The position numbers and the translations under genes are program-made. Below are positions 51,440 to 58,752 of a DNA stretch of 64,000 nucleotides, piece after piece (position 1 is the stretch's first letter; each line of letters opens with the position of its first letter). Source of the stretch: CAYTGM01 sp964437365 (GTDB lineage Bacteria; Sumerlaeota; Sumerlaeia; SLMS01); the NCBI GenBank assembly GCA_964437365.1, contig CAYTGM010000003.1, forward strand, positions 1 through 64,000, in the 5' to 3' direction. The notes under the pieces are model-generated. The model had not been told where the DNA came from. It searched no databases and saw only the letters and a list, made by a program, of their open reading frames with translations.

Positions 51440-53170
51440 TTAATCCTCCACAGATAACCTGGCATCGATCAATTCCAATTCGAGATTGCGATAACCATTA
51501 TACACATTCTCTTTCGGGCGGCAGAGAAGATCAACTTTCCCATTCTGAAAATGTGGTTTGAGATGCTCCTGATTGAATCCAATAACACCGAATTGCTGCG
51601 ACCCCGACCCAACTTTGCATCGCAGGTGCCCTCGACCGACGATTTTTGGCTCCCAAAGGACATCCAGTCCTCGAACACAATAGACTGGCGCAGGGTTGCC
51701 CTCGCCAAATGGTTGCAGCTTCTGCAGATCATCAAAGAGTTTCCAGTCGATGTGTGAGGCGTCCAGCTCAGCATCGACATCAATTTTAATCGTTCGATCA
51801 AGTTCTTTGAAAATACCCTCTGCATAGGCATTCAAATCAGAACGAAATGAATCCATATGCTGAGACTCCAGCTTTAACCCTGCTGCGGCGGCATGCCCCC
51901 CATAGGCCAGAAGATGTTGAGCGCATGCAGCCAACGCTTCTCGAATATCAAACCCTGGAACTGACCGAGCACTTCCTTTAGCAATCCCCTCATCTATACC
52001 AAGAACGATGGATGGTATATCGTACTGCTCAGTTAGTCTCGACGCAACAATGCCGACAACACCGATGTGCCAGCCGTCATTCCCAACAACCATGATGTGC
52101 TGGCGTTCCGAACTCATTAAGTCTTCTGCCATCATCAAACTGCCATCCAGAATATTCTGTTCGATGGCGCGTCTATCTCGGTTAAGTGCTTCCAGATCGT
52201 TTGCAATTTTCTCGGCTTCAGACTCAGAGTCTGTTAACAAGAGCTCAAGTGCGATCATCGGATCAGAAGTTCTTCCGGCGGCGTTCAGCCTTGGCCCCAG
52301 CCCAAAACCAATCAGCTCGGGATTCGACCCGTTCCGATAGTTTGCCTTCTTAAGAAGCGCCTTCAGTCCAGGACGTTGAGTCTTCAGGAGCGCTTCCATT
52401 CCCTTCAATGCAAAAACCCGATTTTCGCCCTTCAGGGGAACAACATCAGCGATCGTCCCTAAAGCAACCAGATCCAGCTGGTTCATAAGAAAGGCTTTTG
52501 CCTCAGACTCTGAACTTGCTACCTGCTTCAGCAATGCGTGAGCAAATTTGAAGGCTACGCCAACACCACACAGTCGGCCACCTTCATAGAAAGAGTCTTT
52601 GAGATTAGGATTAATCAATGCTATCGCCGCAGGCAGTTCATCACTGGCAAGGTGGTGGTCTGTCACGACGACGTCTATCCCCAGACTCTTTGCCAGCTCA
52701 GTCTGCTCGACGGCAGTAATTCCTGTGTCCACCGTAATAATTAATGAACACTTTGCCTGATGGATCTCCTCAATCCGAGCATTGTTCATCCCGTACCCAT
52801 CGTTAATACGATGAGGAATAACAACGTAAGGGTCACAACCCAGAAATCGAAGAGTACAGACCAACAGAGCGGTCGATGACACGCCATCTACGTCATAATC
52901 ACCATAGATACAGATTCGCTCTTTATTCTTGAGTGCCTGAGCAACACGATCAACGCCTCGGCCCATATCATGGAGCAGGAATGGGTCGCGAAGATTTTGT
53001 AGCCTGGGAGAAAGAAACTCTTCAAGATCTGGCCCCTCTGATTGCCACCCTCGGGAAGCAAGGACTGTTGCAACAGCAGGATGAATATGATATTTCTCAG
53101 TTATCGTATCAGCGATGAGTTTATTATTGGGGAGAATATTCCAGTAAGTCTTCTTTGATTCAGCTTTCAT
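51440..53170 (-). CDS. recJ: Single-stranded-DNA exonuclease RecJ
   Basis: A 576-residue DHH-family 5'-3' exonuclease acting in recombination and mismatch repair. The start is set at ATG 53170; a TTG at 53206 is longer. Motifs are clear: ICIYGDYDVDGVSSTALLV (metal-binding DxD), SLIITVDTGITAVEQ, DVVVTDHHLASDELP (DHH), ALINPNLKDSFYEG, CGVGVAFKF, and the DHHA1-type GSARSVPGFDIREAL then YGGHAAAAGLKLE. The C-terminal OB-like domain (LDVLWEPKIVGRGHLRCKV) is present. mutL lies 9 kb away, but they are not in one operon. Confidence 0.95.
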   Translation of the reverse strand: MKAESKKTYWNILPNNKLIADTITEKYHIHPAVATVLASRGWQSEGPDLEEFLSPRLQNLRDPFLLHDMGRGVDRVAQALKNKERICIYGDYDVDGVSSTALLVCTLRFLGCDPYVVIPHRINDGYGMNNARIEEIHQAKCSLIITVDTGITAVEQTELAKSLGIDVVVTDHHLASDELPAAIALINPNLKDSFYEGGRLCGVGVAFKFAHALLKQVASSESEAKAFLMNQLDLVALGTIADVVPLKGENRVFALKGMEALLKTQRPGLKALLKKANYRNGSNPELIGFGLGPRLNAAGRTSDPMIALELLLTDSESEAEKIANDLEALNRDRRAIEQNILDGSLMMAEDLMSSERQHIMVVGNDGWHIGVVGIVASRLTEQYDIPSIVLGIDEGIAKGSARSVPGFDIREALAACAQHLLAYGGHAAAAGLKLESQHMDSFRSDLNAYAEGIFKELDRTIKIDVDAELDASHIDWKLFDDLQKLQPFGEGNPAPVYCVRGLDVLWEPKIVGRGHLRCKVGSGSQQFGVIGFNQEHLKPHFQNGKVDLLCRPKENVYNGYRNLELELIDARLSVED

Positions 53171-53377
53171 ACTTTGGCCAGAGAAATAAGTTAGCGGGAA
53201 CTTCAAATAGAGAATAGAGGGAGTGTTCCTCCCCGCCTCTCAAATGTCAACGGCTGGTCAGGCAAAGTTTTCAACCTCTTCGTGATTTCTCTAGCCAATC
53301 TCCGAGCAATGTACCAGACTGAAAATATATAGCAATTGGCCGCATAAACAACTATACTCAACGAGGAATTCATCCGA

Positions 53378-54100
53378 ATGGCTAAACAGGCTCCCCAGAA
53401 TACCTATTATGTTATCGTCTCTCAGCAATCAGCAGAAGCCAAGAGCTCCCTCGTTCCAATTTCACGGTTGATCGACAAAGAAGAAGACATCTGCAAACGC
53501 TATCTGGAAACACAATCTTACGCAGTAATTAGAAGATTCGCGAAGAAGGCCAACGCCGAAGGCTTTGTTGGCCAGCTCCATGCCCTGGGAGTAGAATCCA
53601 GGATGGTCAGTGATAACGACTTGAAGGGGCACCTGATTCTTTATGCGGCCACAGCTAATCGTGGACAGGGTGGGCTTTCATTCCGTGATTACAGCGATGA
53701 AGCATTCTATTGCCCATTCGAAGTCATCTCAGGTTGTGCTGTATTAGAATTAGGCACCGATGGAGGTGATTCGGGAATCCTCATCGATCTCTATAGACCG
53801 AATACCAATATCACCGTCAGACTTGATTCCTCTGTAATTGATTTCTCACAGATTACTGGTGTGGATGGCGACGACTATACCCAATTCCTTGAATTACTCG
53901 AACAGAATACTCCAGTCTCTGTTGATAAGGAATTCGGGAAAAATAAGGGCGAAATGCTCCAATGTGTTCAGGATATAGTCACTCTCCCATCTGAATTCAC
54001 CCCACCTCCCGCTATGAGCGTTACAACGTACGACAAGAAACAGCTTAGAGCCGCAAACCTCTACAGTTTCTTCAGACATCGTTTTAATTATCAGGACTGA
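53378..54100 (+). CDS. Hypothetical protein
   Basis: A 240-residue soluble protein that I do not recognise. The N-terminal 90 residues (NTYYVIVSQQSAEAKSSLVP, then VIRRFAKKANAEGFVGQLHA) suggest a small alpha/beta domain somewhat like a SPOR or ferredoxin-like fold. The middle is beta-rich (FEVISGCAVLELGTDGGDSG, then ILIDLYRPNTNITVRLDSS). The C-terminus is basic (LRAANLYSFFRHRFNYQD). There is no signal peptide or membrane segment. It is divergent from recJ across 207 bases, and its last 10 bases overlap the converging radical-SAM-like gene. Confidence 0.6.
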   Translation: MAKQAPQNTYYVIVSQQSAEAKSSLVPISRLIDKEEDICKRYLETQSYAVIRRFAKKANAEGFVGQLHALGVESRMVSDNDLKGHLILYAATANRGQGGLSFRDYSDEAFYCPFEVISGCAVLELGTDGGDSGILIDLYRPNTNITVRLDSSVIDFSQITGVDGDDYTQFLELLEQNTPVSVDKEFGKNKGEMLQCVQDIVTLPSEFTPPPAMSVTTYDKKQLRAANLYSFFRHRFNYQD

Positions 54101-55962
54101 CCCTCAATGTTCCGTTCTGTCGTGAAAGCCTCGTCCTCATCAATAAAGGACTCGAACTGATGAGCATCAGTCTCCTCTGCGGCAATATCTCCTTCGAGTT
54201 TCTTGTTCTTTGAGGAGATATACAGCTTGGCCCATCCTGCAGAGATATTGATATCAACGCCTTCTGCATGGGAACCATAGAACCTGGCACGAAGAGATAA
54301 GGTTCCCTTACCCTTTTTGATCTGAGGAATCGGAATCTTAAACCAGTGCCACCGACGACTGTCTGGATCAAGTGCCTGAATTAAGACCTTCTCAAAAACC
54401 TTTACTGCTTTTTCATCCTGGATTGCTCTCAGAGAAAAGAGAACAGGCGCTGATACCCTTTCACCTGGCAGAGAAGGCTCGAGAAGGATGCCAAAACTGA
54501 CCACCGGCCTTGATGGATAATCAACTTTATAGACAATCTCTCCTGGAACACGAAAACTAAGTACCTCCTCTGATCCTGAAGGAGAGTGAAACGTGCGGAT
54601 TGAAGGAAAAGCATGCTGAGGCTCAAAAGACTTTATCTTCTTATAGTCAGAAATAGCATCCAGATCAACCTGAGGCTTCCTCTTCTTATGGAAACAGCGG
54701 TTTAACGTATTCAAATGCTGTATATCAAGTATCGCTTTATCGATTTCCTGCAGAAAATCTGCCCCATACTTGACAACAGTACGCCGGGAGTTCTTTCCTC
54801 CTGTCAAAGCTCGCTCAGTGGAAGCCCATTCAGCTGGATTAGGCCACTCTTGAAATCGCTCTGCAGTTGTCTCGAAGGCATTAATCATTCTTACCAGCTC
54901 AATGGATTCCTTCAGTGTCTCACTCGTTTCGCCCGGCACGCCCAGTAACAAATGGACTGTTGACTTCACCTGATGAAGACTCAACCTCTCCACAGTATCA
55001 CATAGACGCTCATTGGTCTGGTTGATGTCCGTCAGGTTTCTCCGCAGCTCTTCATCGCCCCCCTCAACCTGGAAGTAAACGTGGTCAAGCCCGGCACGTC
55101 TCAACCGGTTGACATTCTCTTCTTCAAGATATTCAACAGCGCTTCGAATAGAGAACGGCAAACCGATCCTGGTCTTCCAAAGATCCGTGAACTCATCAAG
55201 CCAGTCATCCATCCACGGGAACAACTCGTCTACAAATTCGAAGCGTCTTGCACGAAATTGCTCTTTGCTCAATTCAGCAAACTCGATTACACGCTCCGGC
55301 GATGAGGTATGGTAGTGAAAATCAGCCTCGTGAAGATGACGAAAAAGAGGTGAGAGAGAGGCAGATGATTTAAACGGGAAACCGCGACTTGCTTGAATTG
55401 GTATAGACCGACCCTGTAACTTGATAAAGTCCTTGAAGCGGAAATCTGAAAGTTCGGGAAGCGGCCAGGAGGACAAATCTGGCTTATAGACACGTTGATC
55501 CTGAATCTGCCAGCCTCGGAAGTCTCGGATCATTGTCCCGGGTGTTGAACGCGCAAGCCCCTGCTTCATTTCAGTCTCAGCATACTCGGCAAGTCCCTCA
55601 ACCCAATCTCCCAGAAAGGCCACTTGCACATTATCCTTTTGAGTCAGCTCCGAAGAATAGAAAGTACCCCAACTACCCATCACAGCAATCGATGTAGATG
55701 GTGGCAATCCTCGCAAGCCTTCTATAAACTTTTTGGCGGGTTCCAGCTGGTTCCGGCCAATGATCAGCGCGATGATTTTTGCATCACTCTTTCGGCATGT
55801 TCTAACAACTTCCTGCCTCTGCTGATCCGTGCGAACAAGGTGACCCATCGCAGTGATGCCAGCGTCCCTCACAAGAGCAAGTGCCTGAGCTGCCTCAATA
55901 AAAGCTGATGCATCAGGCTCACAGTTCTGCTGCAATAGGACCAGTTGGAGGAAGACTTTCAC
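54091..55962 (-). CDS. B12-binding/radical-SAM-like protein lacking the cluster cysteines
   Basis: A 623-residue protein (GTG start) with the layout of B12-binding radical SAM enzymes: a Rossmann-like N-terminal domain (about 1-165), a TIM-barrel-like domain (about 185-400) and an extra beta-rich C-terminal domain. The cluster loop reads SRGFPFKSSASLSP where active enzymes read RGCPFKCxxC: the three cysteines are Phe195, Ser199 and Ser202. Other family stretches are kept (FVDELFPWMDDWLDEF, LRRAGLDHVYFQVEGGDEEL, HLLLGVPGETSETLKESIEL). The cobalamin motif DxHxxG is also absent. It should therefore be a non-enzymatic or repurposed scaffold. Identification of the ancestor is confident; the present role is unknown. 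Confidence 0.8.
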   Translation of the reverse strand: MKVFLQLVLLQQNCEPDASAFIEAAQALALVRDAGITAMGHLVRTDQQRQEVVRTCRKSDAKIIALIIGRNQLEPAKKFIEGLRGLPPSTSIAVMGSWGTFYSSELTQKDNVQVAFLGDWVEGLAEYAETEMKQGLARSTPGTMIRDFRGWQIQDQRVYKPDLSSWPLPELSDFRFKDFIKLQGRSIPIQASRGFPFKSSASLSPLFRHLHEADFHYHTSSPERVIEFAELSKEQFRARRFEFVDELFPWMDDWLDEFTDLWKTRIGLPFSIRSAVEYLEEENVNRLRRAGLDHVYFQVEGGDEELRRNLTDINQTNERLCDTVERLSLHQVKSTVHLLLGVPGETSETLKESIELVRMINAFETTAERFQEWPNPAEWASTERALTGGKNSRRTVVKYGADFLQEIDKAILDIQHLNTLNRCFHKKRKPQVDLDAISDYKKIKSFEPQHAFPSIRTFHSPSGSEEVLSFRVPGEIVYKVDYPSRPVVSFGILLEPSLPGERVSAPVLFSLRAIQDEKAVKVFEKVLIQALDPDSRRWHWFKIPIPQIKKGKGTLSLRARFYGSHAEGVDINISAGWAKLYISSKNKKLEGDIAAEETDAHQFESFIDEDEAFTTERNIEGQS

Positions 55963-56062
55963 GTTAGGAGCACCGCCTTGTCTATCCTTTCGGTAGACTG
56001 GTAGAATCTGTTCTCAGGACTCCACACTACGCTACCCGCAAAGAAACGCAAGCACTCTTGAC

Positions 56063-56848
56063 TCAGTCTTTGCGGCGTTCTTCCAATTCAAGGACCATTT
56101 CACAATACATCCGGGTTCCTGAGACGGCAGAAATCAGGGGAAGCCATACCAGGTTACAGGGAATCAGGAGAAGAACAGCGAGGCAGGAACCGAATACGAA
56201 ACATGGTTTCTTGTGCGACTTGAGCCACTTGATCTTTTCATTAAAAGGAGTCAATCTTCGATCCATGGAGTAACTGAATGCATCCAGGCAGAGAAAAGTT
56301 GCGTTGAGAATAAAGCCAATCAAGACTGTGAGTACCGGGCCAATAAAAGGGATCAGTCCCAGCAGAAAGGTGAAGATAATAATTGGTAGTAGAATCAGGA
56401 CCCGTTGGAGTCCGTCCTTGATAGCATGAAGAATACCCTCTATAATTGTCTGCTCTGGTGCGAGAAGATCCGGTCTGTCAACCAGCAGCTCCCGCTCCAT
56501 CTTTTCAGATATATAATCGCAAAATGGCGCATTGATCGGAATGATGAGCAGAAAACAAATCAAACCGCTCAAACCAATTGTCACGATAAACAGGAGAATC
56601 TTTGTTATCCAGGAAAGAATTGTATCTAATGATTCACTATCCAGAGCTATACGAGAAACTAGCGGATCAATCAAAAGTCCGCTTAATGCATAGACAATAA
56701 AGTAGAAGAGGACGATATTTATGACGAAGGGCACCAGAGCGAGCAGCAGCAGTGCCGGTCTACTCAACAGAAAAGGGGCCGACCCAAGGAAACACCTGAC
56801 AGCAGCGTGGGTAAAACGATCTTGTTGAAGGTCTTCATGACGTTTCAT
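56063..56848 (-). CDS. EI24/CysZ-like membrane protein
   Basis: A 261-residue membrane protein of the EI24/CysZ family. It has four or so long hydrophobic segments (LLLLALVPFVINIVLFYFIV, ILLFIVTIGLSGLICFLLII, VLILLPIIIFTFLLGLIPFI, FVFGSCLAVLLLIPCNLVWL) and the family-typical INAPFCDYISEKMERELL loop and DAFSYSMDRRLTPFNEK. CysZ imports sulfate in proteobacteria, but in other phyla the function is not established and no sulfate assimilation gene is near. It lies 15 bases behind the pseudokinase gene on the same strand, so the two are probably co-transcribed. Confidence 0.82.
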   Translation of the reverse strand: MKRHEDLQQDRFTHAAVRCFLGSAPFLLSRPALLLLALVPFVINIVLFYFIVYALSGLLIDPLVSRIALDSESLDTILSWITKILLFIVTIGLSGLICFLLIIPINAPFCDYISEKMERELLVDRPDLLAPEQTIIEGILHAIKDGLQRVLILLPIIIFTFLLGLIPFIGPVLTVLIGFILNATFLCLDAFSYSMDRRLTPFNEKIKWLKSHKKPCFVFGSCLAVLLLIPCNLVWLPLISAVSGTRMYCEMVLELEERRKD

Positions 56849-56863
56849 AGGGATCGATAAAGC

Positions 56864-58183
56864 TTAATAAACAAGAGGGCGGAAATAGACATCATTTACC
56901 GACCAGAAGCCATTCCTCCTCTTTCTCATATCAACTTTGGCATTTGCGAAGTGCAGATCTGAATCATCGTAAAACTCTACCTCCACGATAGCAGCATCCC
57001 CCTTGATGGCATAGTTCGCTGTGACATACTCCCATTCTGAAATAATCCCTTTATCTTCCATCTCATCGATCAGTGTCAACATCACCCCAGTTGCTTCATT
57101 TCCGGTCCCAGACATATGCTCATTAGCCCCCTGAAAGTCCCGAGCAATAATCGACTGAAAATAGTACTGGGTGACGTCATAGGCTTTAAGTCTCGAGGTC
57201 GGACCTCCAATCGCATCAGAGAAGTATACAACCCAGTATATAAATCCGCCAATAGCAGCAAAAAACAGGAGCGCAATTGATCCGTACTTGAGTTTTCTTT
57301 TATTATCCACGAAGAAGTTAATAATAACTCCCCGCTTCTTTCTTAACTTTTTCTTCTGAAAATCCTCAAGGTCTATGTCGGCTTGTTTCTTTACCCACTG
57401 ATCTATACCAAGTGCGAACAGGTTTGGTTCCTGGTAGCAACCGTCTTTCAGGTGTATCGGCTCGGTCATCAGAAACCGCAACGCTTCGTAGGGAATAAGT
57501 TCCTTTACATCCGGGAAGGGGCTTTCAAAATCTTTGCGATAGGCATCAACCCAGAGAAAAGCAACTGAATATGAATCAGGATGCATCTTGACCGGGTTAG
57601 GTGCAGATTCCACACCTGCTGCCTTATATCGCCCTCCACACAGCTGTGTCATGTGCCTGGGCGCTCCTGGCATCACAGGAATAATCTTCCACGGAATTTC
57701 AGCGTCGTTCGGATCATGGAAAATTGTATCCGGAGTCATTCCTAGAGGTGCGACACCGTAAGCTTCAGCTTCCGTTGCTGCTTTTGCAGCACAGGACGCC
57801 ATCATCCCCTGCTCTTTGGGCCCCCAGTCCATGCTCTCTTCGCTTTTTTCTTCTTCGGCACGGATAGCTTTTTCCACGGTTTCGCGAAGGGTCAATCCGC
57901 CAGGATCTTCGAAAAGCACGAATGGAATCGCCGTGTCAGAAAACTTGATGGCTTTCAGGAAGTGAAAGCAGGTCCCCTCTGCCAGTTGTTGCCAGCGCTC
58001 AAGGTGAGGATAAGCCTCTTCAAAGACTTCATCCCCCAGCTCTGTTGGATAGGCTACGAGCAATGCTTTCCGCCCATTGTTCATATCCACTCGCCAGATC
58101 TCTCCCCACGGCTCTTCGCGAACCAGCTCACGAGGAACGAAATCAACTTCTTTCAAAGGTGTATTAGCCTGGAAAAATGCCAT
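56864..58183 (-). CDS. Membrane-anchored Ser/Thr pseudokinase-like protein
   Basis: A 439-residue protein. Residues of about 15-270 keep the outline of a Hanks-type kinase but not its catalysis: EPWGEIWRV where the glycine loop lies, FVLFEDPGGLTLRETVEKA at the hinge, and APLGMTPDTIF at the catalytic loop, where active kinases read VHRDLKPDNIL (His to Pro146, Arg to Leu147, Asp to Gly148, Lys to Thr150, Asn to Thr153). No DFG is visible. A basic stretch, one membrane helix (about 301-320) and an outside domain of about 115 residues follow, the usual topology of receptor kinases. It is probably a phosphate-independent scaffold or sensor. The kinase ancestry is a pattern-based inference. Confidence 0.65.
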   Translation of the reverse strand: MAFFQANTPLKEVDFVPRELVREEPWGEIWRVDMNNGRKALLVAYPTELGDEVFEEAYPHLERWQQLAEGTCFHFLKAIKFSDTAIPFVLFEDPGGLTLRETVEKAIRAEEEKSEESMDWGPKEQGMMASCAAKAATEAEAYGVAPLGMTPDTIFHDPNDAEIPWKIIPVMPGAPRHMTQLCGGRYKAAGVESAPNPVKMHPDSYSVAFLWVDAYRKDFESPFPDVKELIPYEALRFLMTEPIHLKDGCYQEPNLFALGIDQWVKKQADIDLEDFQKKKLRKKRGVIINFFVDNKRKLKYGSIALLFFAAIGGFIYWVVYFSDAIGGPTSRLKAYDVTQYYFQSIIARDFQGANEHMSGTGNEATGVMLTLIDEMEDKGIISEWEYVTANYAIKGDAAIVEVEFYDDSDLHFANAKVDMRKRRNGFWSVNDVYFRPLVY

Positions 58184-58752
58184 GCGAAGCTTTGTGCGTT
58201 AGATTTTCAAGTATTGTGCAAAGAGAAGAACAACTGTCGCAAGCCCTGAGTGCACCAACTTGTTCGATCTCGACCTCAAACGCGTGCCATCGGTTCTCAC
58301 GCTGCCTCTTCCAAAACCTGAAACCTGGAAATGACCTCAGAAGATCCCATGCATATTGGAGTGGTTGCCGAAAGTAATATCCGACTAGGTGGCAAGGGAG
58401 CGCTCATATCCAGCCTTATTTCAGACAGGAATTTCGGCAACACTCTGGTTTCAACTTGCCTGTCAGCCTCATGTTACCTGCTTCCGAATGCAGGTAGCAA
58501 GCAGCTCGTAAGCAACTTGCAACCAGATAGCAGCGAGCAGATTTGTTCTTGGTTTTAGACCTCCATGGAATTTCACTCTTGCACAATCGGTCTAAATTGA
58601 TTCTAGATCGTTTCAGGTACAAGAGGTACCCGAGAGAGAACAAAGAATTTATTTCACCTTGAAACAACGTCCTGTCAAAGGCATGGCTCATGGCTAATCT
58701 CGTGAGCTACCTGCGAGCACTATCGAGGTGGTGAGGAGAGAATATCCTGCGC
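58184..58752. other. Intergenic region with a dispersed palindrome
   Basis: This 569-base gap separates the divergent pseudokinase and GH18 genes. It contains the exact second copy of the 19-base palindrome at 58476-58494, followed by more GCAA/TTGC-rich short repeats to about 58545. Open frames at 58331-58558 (+) and 58416-58691 (-) run through the repeat and have no recognisable product. A GAGGAG upstream of 58753 is the ribosome-binding site of the next gene. Confidence 0.45.
58476..58494. repeat. Dispersed palindrome ACCTGCTTCCGAATGCAGG, distant copy
   Basis: This 19-base sequence is identical to 21834-21852, 36.6 kb away. It can form a hairpin with CCTGC and GCAGG arms, extended to 6 bp here (ACCTGC/GCAGGT). 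Surrounding bases differ from the first copy, so only this core is shared. Confidence 0.75.

Noticed and set aside
58416..58691. Leftward open frame in the gap before the GH18 gene
   Set aside because: It runs through the dispersed palindrome and translates to a cysteine-rich, unrecognisable product.
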